Shown piece after piece: positions 26,101-39,526 of a DNA stretch of 64,000 bases. Each line of letters opens with the position of its first letter. Position 1 is the stretch's first letter. This DNA comes from Talinum fruticosum (taxonomy: Eukaryota; Streptophyta; Magnoliopsida; Caryophyllales; Talinaceae), in contig JAITYX010000022.1 in the NCBI GenBank assembly GCA_021018815.1, positions 1,736,001 through 1,800,000 on the forward strand, written 5' to 3'. A program made the translations under genes and the position numbers. The notes below the pieces were generated by a model. That model had not been told where the DNA came from. It saw only the letters and a list, made by a program, of their open reading frames with translations, and did no database searches.

Positions 26101-29100
26101 AATGAGATGAACCATGTCGCCAGATGCTTGGAACATTGTTCATAGTCTGAACATAATCAGAACACTATGATTCCCAACATGCTGCATTTCTTTGTATGCT
26201 AGGGGAGAAAAAGATTTCATAAATATTCAACTACTCTATCGAGTTCTCTTTCCAATAGTTCAATACTCAAATTATTCAAGAATTCATGGTAAGAAAGGCA
26301 AGGAATACAAAGATCTATCAAAAATACTTGCTTATTCGGGAGGGAAATAATTTTTAAATTAAAAATCAAACAAAAAAAAATTTTATTTGATATTTGTAAT
26401 TTTTTTAAAAAAAAATTCAAAGTTCAATTTTTGGCAAGACACTTGGGGACAGGTATTTTCCAGTGACAGCAGAATGAGGGGTAAACATACCAGGCCAGAT
26501 AATCTAGGCAGCTTTATAATCGGGAGACAAGAATCTAGACAACATCATTTATTATGACTAAAATTAAGACAGAACCTGAAAGTGCTCTGTTACCTTGGAT
26601 TATCTTTGGCTTCATAGTTAAATCAGGACTTTCATTCCTTGTTTGAGTATATTTGGACTCATTTTTCAGTGTCCCTAGCTTCTCACGGAATCCTAAGAGT
26701 CAAACTCCTTCGTGGTTATATGAAAAATCCCTAGAGCATAACTAGAGCACCTATAGAGCTACTGTCCTGTGTCACTGGACCAGAATACTTACATTACAGC
26801 CATCTTAGCACTACTAGTTTGTTACGACGTTAGCAAGTAAAGAGTCAATACATATTTGATTTCAAAATAAACAACGTAAAATACTTGTTTCATAAATATA
26901 GGAAACAAACTGAGTTTAGTGAGTTTTTCCTAAGTGGAAACGGGTCTTCCATTAGGTTTCTTTTTACCAAACCAAAAATCTTCCTCCAACATGACTAACA
27001 CTTTATTAGGAATGAGATCTTCTCAAGTTCACAAGTCCTTAGCAGAAGACACCAGTCAAGTTGTACTCACAGAAATTATCCCTATATCCAAAATTCACCA
27101 CTCTTTTTGCACCTCCACAAAGATCTGTCTCATTACTTGTTGATTCGCAACAATAAAATTTTCTTCTATGAAGGCAAGTTGCCACTTGAAATACAAATAT
27201 ACATCAAAAAGATCCATGAGAAGACTGTCAAGAATATTTTCACCTTGGGCAAGAGAAAATGTAAACAGATTAATCTCTTCAACTAAAATTAACCAAAAGG
27301 ACTGCTCTCCTACACCATCTTGGATTAAGCCTACTGGCAGGCATCGCCACAGAAAGTCAAATAGGTGGCAAAACTAATGGGGGCTTAAAAACATCACCAG
27401 AGTAACAAGAAAATGGGAGTAAAAGCAGACATTTCATCACCACTGCCTAACAGTGAATACTGAAGCTTTAGCATTTCAACATTGAAAGTTAGCTGTAACA
27501 TATCGATTCAGTATGACATGCAAAAGATTTTGAAAAATAATTCAGAGAAATTAGAAACACCAATTAGACAAAAAAATTATTCAATTGAATAGACATAAAC
27601 CTGCACAAAGATTTTACCTGTGCATCAGCTTCAATTCCAGCCAATCCAATGAGAGAGCCACAAAGGACTCCACCGTCACCCTGCAAGCAGCGAAACACCT
27701 TGCCACATTCACGGGCACCAGTTTCTGCCAAATCAAGATTTCCATCCATGGAAAACACAGCTAAGATGTATCTCCGAGCTAACTCCGGCCAGGTCAACTC
27801 ATTGATAGGAAGAAGATTGAGTTTTGGTCTTATTGCGAGGATTGAGCTATCAACATCTCTCCTTCTACCCCGCCTTGACTTGGATTCACCATCAATGCTG
27901 GGATCTACTACAGCTGCCACCTTTATCTGCAGCTCACTGACTAGCACATCAAGTAAGGAAATGTGTGCTCTCCTCAATGTCACACATGCACATTTACTGT
28001 AAGCAAACAATGCTTTTCTGTGAGCCTCTTCACTCATTGCTGCATGCTCCATCTTTATAAACCTATTCTCCTCAGGCTGATCAGCCTCACTACTTGATGA
28101 AGAAGTTTGTTCAGTGAGCATACCAGATCCATCACCACATAGACCATCCGGAGAATCCTTTTCACAAGGTTCATGATCAGACAAGGTCTTAAACCATGAG
28201 CTGATGAGCTCCGCCTCCAGTTTATCGAAGTCCAGAGGTTCCAAACTCAGAATTTCATGGAAACGGCGCAGTAATTCCCAAACCTAATCAAAAGAGAAGT
28301 GTGTAAAGAACCCAGACATTAAAAACTGTATGAACCATACATATAACTCATTGTATCCACAACAATTCCTAGGGGTTGCCATGTACATACCTGGAGAACA
28401 TCCCCAACAAGATGTGGTGGAAGCTTCGTACCCAAATGCTTACCAGGGGGCGACTATAGGTAATCATGGTAGGCTCCCTACTGGTCTTGTATTCTCTGTA
28501 CAAGCCATCTAAAACAGTATCGTGTTGACATTGATCTATACTCTTCCCATTAACAAGTAAGAGCCCATTGCCAACCAACGGTAACCTTGAATGATCATTT
28601 CTCCTCCTCAAATATACATATTGCGGACATTTATGGGCATCAGAACATTGTTCTATAAGTTCCTGAACAAATTCCACATCTAATCCAAACCTATCTGTAT
28701 TCATCCAATTCTTCAAAGCTTCGACAAATGAATCAAGCTCTTCATTACTTTTCACAACAGAAGGGACTTTCGAGGAGCCCAACAAACTGCAGAATTTATC
28801 CAGTGATAATCCGCTTTTATCATTCATGACTTCATGAAAGGATGGGTCTCTATCTTCTACATGCTTGCAAAAGAACTTCAGAGAACCCATCTGCTTGTAT
28901 ATTTGATAACAAGCGTCAGCAAGTTTCTGAGATAAAATGTTCCAGACAACAGATGCAGAACGGCCATCTACTGAAAACTCACCCATCTTCTCCCCTACAG
29001 GTGGACTTTCAGATGATGGATCTTGTGACGTCCCATGAGAATTATGGGCTTCAGCACTTGAATGGCTTGCCTTCCGACCATCAACCTCATCGGGACTACT

Positions 29101-32100
29101 TAGAAGAAACGATAAAGCATCACCTTCCATGTGCAAGACAGGATCAGAAAGAATCATCTCAATACAGCAATCATCTTCAGGGGTAGTCAACGTTTCTCTT
29201 TCTTCTTTATTTTCAGAATCCAATTGTACACAATGTTGCCTAGTCAGAACAGTTGAACCATAAGGAATGGGGAGAGCTGAGCAGGAAAATCTTCTGACCT
29301 TAAAAACAGGCCCAGTATCACCCCCATCCAAGACATCACACAGAAACAGAGAACCAGTAATTTTATCATGCCAGCATGACCTATAGCCAACAGGCCAAAT
29401 CTGACTGGAATTATGATATGCTGCTCTTGCATCAATCTTTCCCAAAGAGAGAATGAAAAAATCTTCATATTGAAGGGGAAGACCTTCCTGAAACACAGAA
29501 GCGTATATAAGGCATCGAGAGAAAGACTAAAAAAGATGACAACATACAAAGCATACAGACCATACCACCAAAAGAATGACCAAGCAGAACAAAACATTTA
29601 ACAATTTATGGAAATAGGCACACTTACATGAAACTGACGAATGTCTTCAGCGCCATTTTCTTCTTGCACAGTTTCAGCAACTTCAATCAGTTTCTCACGC
29701 TTACATATAGAGAATTGGTTGCTTTGCACATTGGATAGGAAAGTATTATTGTAGCCACTAATCAGACTGCCCCCATTCTCAGTGAAACCATTTCCTCCCG
29801 GAAGTCTTGTAATCTTCCTTCTTTTTGGAAGATGCAATCCATTACGTCGTAAAGTAGAGCCATCATCACTCCTTGCATCAGGCTCCACAGGATTTCCATT
29901 GGATGCCAGTCCAAGATAACAAGCAACATCTGACATGGTTTCAAATGTCTTCCCATCTGGAGCACGGTAAACAGCATAAGATTCACAACCATTCTTCGAT
30001 TGTTTAAATTCCACATGCCAACCTTCTTCCAGAATCCCATGCCTTTCAGAAACAAATTCTCTAAGAGACTGCAAAACTTCACTTGAATTTCGGGATGGAA
30101 ATCTAAATGTTGTGTTACTACTCCTAATTCTTCCTAGCTGAGAGCTATATGCTATGTCTTCGAAGCTTCTAGCAATAGAGAATCTGTTGGGTAAAACATC
30201 TTGAAAATCCAGTCTCGCTGTATGTGCTACTAGTCCAGGTGTTTTATGCAAGCCGAATCCATTACTCGAATAGATAATGTTTGAATACAACAGCGGGCCA
30301 CCAGATGTATAACCACGAAAAGCATCTTCACCCACAGAGTGCTTTCTAGTAAAAAAAAAAAGAAAAGAAAAGAAAAGGTAAAGAATCGAACCAATGAATA
30401 CTAAAGATGATATTTCCAACAGTAGATAGGAAAAATAATCAAACACACTGAAGCATACATCATTCATAACAAGTGTACAAGAAAAGGAAATTTAGCTAAC
30501 AGTATCATAGGGGAAAGTTTCACTCTGCCCAAAATACATATACATGTATGTGAGTGTTTGCATACATGTGGGTGGGTCAACACACACATTTAGGGCACAA
30601 TGACATTGTCAACCAAGGACTTCAGGGCAAGATTGGTGCTCCATGACAAATACCCACATCAAGTCAGGGTACTCAAGCATTGCCACCAAATTACAATCTA
30701 CCATATTTGTATACAAGGCAAGGACATGTTGGAATTTATTTCTTTCATGGTCCTCTTTGCCCTTTTTGATCTTGAACCAATCTTGTGATATGACTCCCTA
30801 GCTGTAACCCTAGCATGAAGGATTACCTAGGGCCATTGTGCTTACCACGCACACGCACACACATAAGCCCTGTTCTCAGCGACCACCAAGATCCATGAGC
30901 CATCCTTTAATCCTCAGAAAACATTACCAACTAACCAAACTGGTTTGAACCATTAAATCACAGACCTGTCTATCTGAATATTGTAGCTTAGCTTTAATAC
31001 ATTTTCTCAAAGTCCTACCCCAAAGGTTCGAACTTTAGTCACCTAATATTTTCTTTCATCTCCCTCCCTACTCACCAACCTCACCCCCCAAAAACCAAAA
31101 CAAAGAAACAAGAGAAGAGAATGCCGGTCTCCTCCAAAGTTCAGTCATAATAACATGCGTTGATCCAAGCACTTCTCTTTTGTTAATAACATAGCAGGGC
31201 ACTTATACAAATCTAAGTCTTCCGTCATGGTTTTTCACAAGCATAGTTATCTGCATAAACCACAGGGTTAGGAAGACATAAAGGTGATGATGGCAGACAG
31301 TCGAACCTCACATACTTAACTAGACTAGATTGTATGTCTTACATAGAGACATCATATTACTCAGATCGTAGGTGCACATATGCATGTCTTGATTCAAATT
31401 ACACAAAAAATCAGTGCAATGAATCAAATCATGTCACAAGAGCTGTATTGAAGTAAAATATCAATGAGAACGGATCCTCTAACAAAAGTGTATCAACTAA
31501 AATACATATAAATCTGATCTCATAAGAACATTTCACCTATCGCACTGACGAAATTTGTTGCATTTCTCCCTCACCAAAGAACCTAAACTCATAACTATTC
31601 AGCCACAATGAAGTTTCATAGTTGCCGCCAAACCCCACCACAGTTCAATCAAAGTTGATTACGCTCCACACTTGTCATAACTCATACGTGTTTCTTGTAG
31701 AAAAGCTACTTGAGACATATTTCATACAAGGATTCAAAATGCAGTTTCGGTAGCAGTACAATAAATATGGCCATCATCCGATAATTGCATCAAATATTGA
31801 GGCTGTCGCAAGGTGAAAATGCAGTTCGCTCAACATCAGCACCTTTCCGGTGTGGTCGTTTCCTCGCGGAATGGCCACACTTTGAATCCATGATTCTATC
31901 TCCCCCCAAGGTATATGAACTTATTAAGTCAGTAAATGTACCACATGTCCAAAAAAATTCTACAATGTCCATCTTTTAAACGCCCCCTCCCAGGTCTTTC
32001 TCAAGCCCCTCCCTCACCCCAAAAGAAGGAAGAAAAGGAAATAATAACTAAGATTGTTTTCCCCATTAGGGTAAATAAGAATAACAGTTTAATAACAATA

Positions 32101-34427
32101 ACAGCTAATGGACATCTCTAGGTGAGTAAATTCCGTTAAGGAAATATATCTCCTGCAAATCGAATCCAAATAACTAAATTTTCCATGATACTCCCAGGTA
32201 TCTCCTCAGGTCCATCAGAATACTTTCTTCCTGCCTTCAGCCCACCAAATGAAAAAAAGTAAATAAAATAAGCAATCCCCTTCACCAAAGAATATATTCC
32301 AAAAATTGATGTGCAAATAATCAGATCGTCGTCATTTTCCGATTATTTCGTCAAAGCTACAGCAATCACCAAAGTATAAACCACAAAGAGTAAACTTCTG
32401 GGATCAGACATCCCCACAACAGGAATATAAGAGGCTTTACACCTATAATAGCTGGACTTGCCATTTTTCCTGTCATACCTGTGTTGCACACGACATGTCA
32501 CAGATAGGCCATGGGACATGTGGTAGAAATGGCTCAAACTGATAAAAAGCAGGAATAAAAATGGTCATTTCTGTTCTTTGGTCATTATCTTTTGAAGTGG
32601 TTTATAGGTTTTGAAGGTGTGACAAGTTGAATAACTTTTCTTCTGCATTATGACTTTATTTCATCTATGATATGGATATAAAGTATTAGTGATCATTTGG
32701 ATTTCATTCATAATTGCGCACGGATGTTAGATTGAAGTTTAAATATTACAAAATTTTCTTCAACCACTAAACTTAAAAATTATATTCTCCATACATGAAA
32801 TAATAAGCACCAATGTCCATATCAGGATTCTAATTGCTGTAACAGGGTCCTAAATTTGAGATCCTTGACAAGTTAGATGCTCAAGCCTGTCCCCAAGTCC
32901 CCCACCTTAAACCCACATCCATATTCATAATTTTTTTGTTATCAAATATCCAGGAAATTTCAGGTATTACAAAAATGTGGCTCTTACGCAGTTTACAAAT
33001 CTACACATCAAAGTACAAGAGATGGAAACTTTTCGCAATCATATTAGCCGCGATGTCTTTTAAGAGGTTCATAATGACTCCATCAATTCACCCATAACAT
33101 CACCCATCAAATTGTCCCCTTATCCTATTAAGACAATATTATTTGCCAGTACCAACACAAGCCTAGCTCACAATTTTGCAATATCAAGACAAAGATCCAG
33201 TTTTCATTCCCCCTTCACTTCCTTTAAAGGGTTTTTCCCAATATCCACTACATTTCATATAAGACATATATTGCAAGATAAAGGGTATAACATTAATTGC
33301 ACGATGAGGTCGAATAGAACACAGAACAGAAAAATCAAGCCCGGAAACTAATGCTGTTTAGCAAACCAAACAGATGCAGAAAATCCTTTCCAGTGAACCA
33401 AGAAAGACAGCATGAATATTCGGCCTCATCACATCATCACTCATAATGAGCACGTAACCATGACATACAACATTCTTAACAGCTCGATACCGACTCTACC
33501 ATCTAACTAACAATATAGGACTGCCAAAAAGAAAAACTTAGTCAGAAACCCGTCACCTGTGATCGAATTCTGCATGATAAAACTACTATTCGTGCCCAAC
33601 ATTTCTGCCATGCAATTACCCTACTCAACAACCCATAGCATAAAACACCCAGAAGCAGCAACAAAACCCAAAACACGCATTTTGAACCCATCAATAAACC
33701 TCCATTAATTACATCACCAACAAAGTACCAGTACACTGATTTCCCACTTCCTTTACTCAAACAAGACCCCAGCTTTGCACCCCAAATAACTAACATTCCA
33801 AAGAACTCACTGATACGATAAGTAACAAAAACAGCCAAAATGCAAAAACAACAGAAACGAAAAAGAATGCAAGAAACCTCGTACCTCAAGTCTCGCATCT
33901 CAGCGCCGCCATTCCCCCGCCGTCCCCATCACCGTCACTGGGCGGCGAGGCATTCATATCCAGCAACCTGACGCCGCCCTCCTTCTTCCGCCCGAGCGGC
34001 CACCGCCGGCTTACGACCCCTCGCCGGCGCAGTCCCGGCAGACCCACTCCTCGAGCATCGGCAACAGAGCGGCGGCGACTCCGGCGCACCCGAAATGGAA
34101 CCCTCGCTCGCACCCATCGCAAACGAGGCGGTCCGCGGCGGCCCTGGGCGGCGGGCCGCCGCATCCGGAGCACAAAGGCGGCGGCGATGGGTCGGGGGAT
34201 CTCGGCGGGCGGGCCCTCCGCCGGCGGGGGTTGTCGTGGATGGAGCGGACGAGGGAGGTGGGAGAGAGAATGGAGGAGGGGGAAGGTAGGGTTTCGGAGG
34301 GGGAAGGGATTTCATTGAGATCGATTGCGAGGATCGAACGCTGCTGCTGTTGATGATGATGATTATGATGATGATGGGTAGAAGAAGATGATGAGGGTGA
34401 TGGTGAGGGTTTGGCGGTGAGTTCCAT
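12020..34427 (-). CDS. MBD9: MBD9-like chromatin reader (methyl-CpG-binding domain protein with PHD, FYRN and bromodomain)
   Basis: Eleven exons on the minus strand: 34427-33885, 30345-29628, 29487-28391, 28283-27618, 20984-20679, 19654-19319, 16946-16848, 16721-16287, 15529-13662, 13569-13367 and 12322-12020. All junctions are GT-AG and phases agree. In order: IDLNEIP motif and Cys-rich PHD (exon 1, about 86-137); DMNASPPSD; MBD-type domain (exon 2, about 276-340, GILEEGWHVEFKQ); FYRN (start of exon 3, SLGKIDARAAYHN, GYRSCWHD); bromodomain-type segment (exons 6-7); second PHD (exon 8, C-K-V-C-G-I-D-K-D-D-D to W-Y-C-P-S-C); WHIM-like EFLGSDSSCRLYW and a zinc finger (exon 9). Exons total 6574 nt; one base restored at each of five runs gives 2192 aa, near the 2176 I recall for Arabidopsis MBD9. 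That protein is a nuclear factor linked to SWR1/H2A.Z, flowering and branching. The start matches the MBD9 N-terminus; an in-frame ATG 102 codons upstream is less likely. Confidence 0.9.
13570..13661 (-). other. Short 92-bp intron 9 of MBD9-like gene
   Basis: The donor CAGG|GTGAGA and acceptor TTGTCTGTAG define a compact plant intron with a CTAAT branch-like site. It joins ...ARKQ to VLAPHC in phase 1. Reading through it instead gives a stop, so this intron explains an apparent frame change without invoking an error. Confidence 0.75.
16947..19318 (-). other. Intron 6 of MBD9-like gene
   Basis: A 2.4-kb intron. Besides the microsatellite, bases from about 17790 (CCTCCATTCAATTAAATTAG) resemble one degenerate end of a Stowaway-type MITE, but the opposite end was not found. 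No gene was seen. Confidence 0.6.
17079..17142. repeat. Compound microsatellite (ACAT)n(AT)n in MBD9-like intron 6
   Basis: Tandem CATA/ACAT tetranucleotides with one interruption run directly into about ten AT dinucleotides. It lies in the 2.4-kb intron between exons 6 and 7 and is a likely length-polymorphic marker. Confidence 0.9.
20985..27617 (-). other. 6.6-kb intron 4 of MBD9-like gene, no gene recognised inside
   Basis: The intron separates ...IEADAQ from LLAEATKR. Short open frames at 24843-25187 and 25290-25634 on the plus strand show no family motif that I recognise. Their locally higher GC and gene-like composition could mean a decayed element. A14 at about 22368-22381 and an A/T run near 26370-26415 are the only low-complexity parts. 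Confidence 0.5.
30346..33884 (-). other. 3.5-kb intron 1 of MBD9-like gene
   Basis: It runs from the GTACGAGG donor to a polypyrimidine tract of about 20 bases ending in ACTAG. No coding region, RNA gene or clear transposon end was recognised. Confidence 0.65.
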
Positions 34428-34740
34428 GGGGGAGGGAGCGAGTGAGTGAGTCACCGGGGCTGAGTCAAAAGCGAGTTGGATTGGTGGGCGGGTTGTGGCA
34501 TTGTTCAACTTCCGAATCGGAGGAGAGAGGGAGAGAGAGAGAGAGAGGAGGGAGAAAGGCAGACCGAATGTGACTGGAGTTTGAGGATGAAGAGAGAGAG
34601 AGAGAGAGGAGACAGAGCTGGGGGGCCGAGGCGGGGGTTGGAGGGGCAGAGGAGAGAGAGAGGTAAAGAAAGCACGCAAGTGAGTCTCTCGTGAACAGTG
34701 AAAAGGGCGGAAAATGTGAAAAAAGGAAAACAAAATAGGA
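34428..34740 (-). promoter_or_regulatory. CT-rich 5' leader/promoter of MBD9-like gene
   Basis: Read on the gene's strand this region holds several CTCTCT runs (plus-strand GAGAGA at about 34527-34550, 34590-34607 and 34648-34662). Pyrimidine-rich leaders and GA/CT repeats are common at plant promoters and are binding sites of BPC-family factors. The reading frame stays open upstream of the chosen ATG because of this low complexity. Whether it is transcribed is not shown by the sequence. Confidence 0.4.
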
Positions 34741-37700
34741 GAGAGAGGATTTTATTTTTATAGTGGCGGTTTTGTTTGGGGTTTGGTTTTAGTTTTAAAG
34801 TTTCGAGAGGAGGCCAAAGCTCCAGACTGAGTGAGGTTCGGCACGTGGTGGGAGTGGGATAGGTTAGGAGACACATTATAACCGATGCCTTCCCTCTCGT
34901 CGCCCCTTCTGCTTCCTTCGCTTCTGTTTCTTTTACCTTTTTCCTCCTAACAAACATATCCACACTTTTCTTTTTTATTTATACAACAAGGTAAGATTTT
35001 GCTCGTTTTATCGTATATAAAAACAAACCGTATCCAACTACTCGATGCTAAAAGCACAACAATTAATATCGATATTGAGAGAGTTTATCGGTTAAATTAG
35101 CTGATATGTATGTAAATTTACACTTTGGTATTATATTTATAATTAAAGTAATTCTTATTATAATTTTAATTTGTCATAAATAAAATATTAATATCACGAT
35201 GGTGATTTTTTTGGTGGGGATTAGTGTGAGAACCTATAATGGAATGGGAAGTAGTGTATTCATACCTTTATTGTATATGATCAAAATCAATGCACCCATT
35301 ATTTGGCATATTTTTTCCATTTTTGCTATTCATTATATTATTTGGAGAATTTGGTAAATCACCCAACCTATTTGAAGAAATGAGTTAGGTTATACTCCTA
35401 TCTAACATCAATTTTTTAATTAAAAAGATAATTAACTAAATATCAATTTTCATTAAAAAGGATAGATTAATTAGTAACGTTTATATCACAACCAACTTAA
35501 TTGAAAAAACAAAATATAGATTAATTAACAAAATATAGAAAAGAATGACCGAGAGAAAATGATAGATGAATTCAACATGTGACAGTCATATTAAAATCGA
35601 ACCTAATCATCTTGAATCTCATAATTTATATGATAATTATAGTAGAATTGTGAAAAATTAGTAATAATTACCGAGGAAATTTTCAAGCGAAAAGGTGAAA
35701 GTGCATTTTTATAGTAGTAAAATTTTTGCCATTGGATAAAGATAGTAAGAAAAAATACTAAATTGAACTTTAAACTAACTATGGGGTATTCAAATAAAAC
35801 CATATATGTCATCTCATATAAGCTGAGAAAGATGTGAAACCGATTAGAACATTGGCTTAATTATTAACGGAGTTACAATCCAACATAAAATTAGAGCGTG
35901 CAAAAGTTCTCTAAATATTAAAAAAATGTGTTTGACATTTAAATAAAAAGGTTAGACTAAAAGCACTGATAATCTTATATGAGACATGTGTTAATAAGAA
36001 ATTCGTTATATACACCTCCTAAAAAACGTTTATCAAAAGTTCTTTATATTTTTATTTTACCCCTGTCAATACTTTTTATAAATAAGTTATCACAATCACC
36101 CCTATATTTATCTTATAAGATGAAGAACCAAGATGAAGGAAAGGGAAACAAAAGGCTAAAAGATATATTATAGTTTCTATAAGTCCGACGAATGTAATCT
36201 ACGGCTACACATTTCACTTCTTATTTCCATACTATCTTAATTCAAATCCCAACTCTTGCTGCAACAAACAGGCTAGTTCTTATACATAACTTTTAAGTTT
36301 ACAATATAAGATTCCATCGTTTTTACATACAAATTCTCCATTGTTTTAAATTTAAATTTAAAGTCATACGTTATTTTTTTGATTTTCTCTTATTGTGACC
36401 CTTGTTTTTTGGCTATGATTCTATGGAGTTATAATGGAAACACCAGTTTATGAACACTTTGTCATGTAACAACTGCATTTGGGAGGGGTGGGAGACCATG
36501 TCTTTAGAGATGGTGGATTTGCAATATTTTAAAAAATTATCATTTTGTGAAAATGTTATTTATAAACTCAGAATCACAATATTATTTATAGTGATTCTAA
36601 CACATTAACGACTAGTACATTACCTAAAATTAATATTTTAAAAAAATTAATCTACTACTGTGCAATTATTATTTATTTAAATGGAGAAAAATGTTATTCA
36701 TCAATAATCAGCCAAGTAATATATGCAATTAATAACAAAATGAAAGAAGTTTAATTACCCAGAGAAATCATATTATAAGATGTCATGGTATGATGGATGA
36801 TCCACTCCTTTACGATTAATAATCAAATATGTAGCACGTTAGTGGCATTTGACCAGTCGAACTTTACATCACATGGTTTTTCTCTTTTTTTTTCCCCTGT
36901 TTTTCTTCAGCTAGAACGAAGAGTAAGACTACACATAAATAGGATAACTTGTGAGGACAGCAAATCGAGAGATAATATTGACCTATATACGTTGTATGAT
37001 TTGCTGTAACAGAAAAATCAACAAATAACATTGACAAGGAAAAAAAAAGATAATTATAATATCAAGTTAAAAATAGACGATATCTTAAAATCTATTCGAT
37101 ATGATCTGTTAAAATTATTTGTTATAACTGAAATGTGTTGAAATGATCAGTTACTATAGTAGTCATATGTTAAATGAGCTGAAACGGCTAGCTATTATAG
37201 ATGAAATAAGATGAAATAAGCTCAAAATTATTATACATATTGATATAAATGTTATTTCAAACAGACACTTAATCTATTTAATGAATTATTTGAAATTTTT
37301 GTGGATAATAGAGGAAGATGAGGAGGTTTAGCTCTCTCATCACATAACAATAACATTGGTTTGAATCTGTTGTCATACACTTTCCATTATATAGATGTTG
37401 CTATTTGTTGGGAATAAGATTGCTTGGCAATTCACAGTATTATACGCCTTTGATAATAACTCCTAATAACTTTATCAGCTGTACTAGCTGAAGCTCATTG
37501 TATGTTCACTAATTGTTAACAACAACAATGTCCGGTGTGGTATGTGAATATGGTTTGAGTAGGATACGAGGATGTTCAAATGTAAGCAAATATTTATGGT
37601 TGTAATTTTACTCCATAATTTTGAGAGACCCAAAAAATAGATTTTTTTTTTTAGATTCCCTCCTTAAATTTTTACACCTCCATCTACGATCTTATGTATA

Positions 37701-38866
37701 ATTTTTCTAATATCCATCTTAAATTACATAAAGAAAAACACAAGGGTTTATTTTTCCCGTCTAACTTACCATTTTCTTACAACTTTTGAAGTTAACAGAT
37801 GGAATTTTTAAAATTTATGATTCTGAGACTCATTCTCAAGGGAAGAAGCCTCCTGTTCTACCTACAGTATATTGCATAAAAGACTTCATTTAGCATTAGT
37901 AGAAGCCTCAATCTTCCATTGACCCTTAAGAAAAAGCTTTGGTCCTCCATTGACCTTGACGATCCTAGTTTCCTAATTATAAGTTGGCCTATTTGATTTT
38001 TCAATTGCCCATTCTTTGAATCATCTAAAAATATCGTCTCATTCCTTAATACATATTTTTCATCTTTCTTGGCTGTTCTCTCACTTGCAGCATTACATAG
38101 GGGTAAGTTAGGCTGCCTTTATCTAGATATCCTATAAATATAATCTATAATATGTATTATTGTCGTAATTTTTGAGTTATATACAATGTGTTTCGTATTT
38201 TACTTTTACTTATGGCACTGTGTTTTCCATATTAATATGAAATCAAATCTCTAATCTTTCGAACTCATTAATTATTAGCTTATATTGTGTTTAAAAATAA
38301 CCTCTTTACTAATGAAGATAACCCTGTCTACGTTTAAGAAGATAACGCTGCCTATGTTTATTTTTGTATTGTTTCTGTATTCAAGTTGGGCTGTGTCCTT
38401 TGAAGGTGCTAGGTATATTATTGCATGAATAGTAGGTGGAAGCAACTATACTTCTTGACAATTAGTATAAGAAATGATCACTAGTATCCAATGTATTCAA
38501 AAGAAGGTTAAAGTTACAGGTCAAATAAAAAAACAAACTCTTTCTTCTTTGTTTTTTAGGTGATGAATGAGGAGCAAGCCTAATGATGTGAAATCATAAC
38601 ATTTAACATAATAATGAAATCTGGAGGCCAAAAAGTTTTTTGCTGCAAAATTTTTTTATAGGTTTTTAGAATAGTCTTTCAACTTAGAGAAGTAAGGTTT
38701 TATATATATATAAATCTCCGCACACCTAGTTAAAGCGATATCTATACTAGTTGTCTTGTTGTGTAATAACATATGATGGCTTGAAGACTCTTGGCATTAA
38801 TGGAAAGAATGTCATTGATCAAACACCATCACCAAAGTAAAACGATGACTAGGTATACTAACGACA
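34741..38866. other. AT-rich intergenic DNA
   Basis: No gene, RNA or defined mobile element is supported between the MBD9-like promoter and the hAT-type element. The open frames are short and AT-biased. Around 37030-37280 repeated GAAATAAGATGAAATAAG-like blocks hint at a degenerate small element. Confidence 0.45.
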
Positions 38867-38874
38867 TTTTAGAC

Positions 38875-39526
38875 TAGGGGTGGAAATAAATCGAGTCGAG
38901 TCGAGCCCGAGTCTAGCAAGCTTGATGCTTAGCTCACGAATTATTTTGTGAGCTCGGCGTGGTTCACGAGCTTACCGAGCCTGAAAGATGTGGGCTTAAG
39001 GCTTGGCTCACTTAAGCTCATGAGCCTTTGCGAGTCTTCACAAACTCATACTTTATGCACTTTTCAATAGTTCTTGTTACAAATGGAATTATCAAAATCG
39101 AACTTTTAAGTCTTGGACATAGGAAAAAAGAAAACTTGTACCTTAATGAAATAATGACTCAAGAAAGTAAATGCGAGTAAAGAACAAAAAGTGAAAAAGA
39201 AGAAAACATTATTTTAGTGACAATGAGTTTGACATATAGTTGTGACGTAGAAAGTGTTATAGATAAAAAGGGATTGACTTATGAAATGTATTCATAATTA
39301 TATTAATAAAGTATAATTTAGTTTTTAAAATATTACATCATAAGTCAAGTATAATATATATTCCCTCTATTATACGAGCCTGAAGAGTCTAACCTTAGCT
39401 TGGCTCATTTGTAAAACGAGCTCGATCCAAAATTTGCTTGAACTCTTTCAAAGCTGAGCTTTCCAAACTTCCCAATAAGCTAGCTCACGAGCCTTCACAA
39501 GCTGGCTTGACTCATTTCCACCGCTA
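38875..39526. mobile_element. Non-autonomous hAT-type element with 8-bp target duplication
   Basis: The ends TAGGGGTGGAAA (38875) and TTTCCACCGCTA (39515-39526) are inverted repeats with one mismatch. The flanks TTTTAGAC (38867-38874) and TTTCAGAT (39527-39534) agree at six of eight positions, as expected for an aged 8-bp hAT duplication. Subterminal regions are rich in GAGCTC/GCTCACGAGC words on both sides, and the 652-bp element has no coding capacity. Confidence 0.75.

Noticed and set aside
34090..34300. Plus-strand GC-rich open frames opposite MBD9-like exon 1
   Set aside because: Shadows of the GC-rich coding exon on the other strand.
12020..34427. MBD9-like locus as a pseudogene
   Set aside because: All ten introns keep GT-AG sites and phase, hundreds of conserved codons lack substitutions to stop, and the only defects are one-base run shortfalls.
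34428..34733. Longer N-terminus of the MBD9-like protein from an upstream in-frame ATG
   Set aside because: The extension is Ser/Leu/Pro low complexity from CT repeats, and the MELTAKPSP start matches the N-terminal position expected from MBD9.
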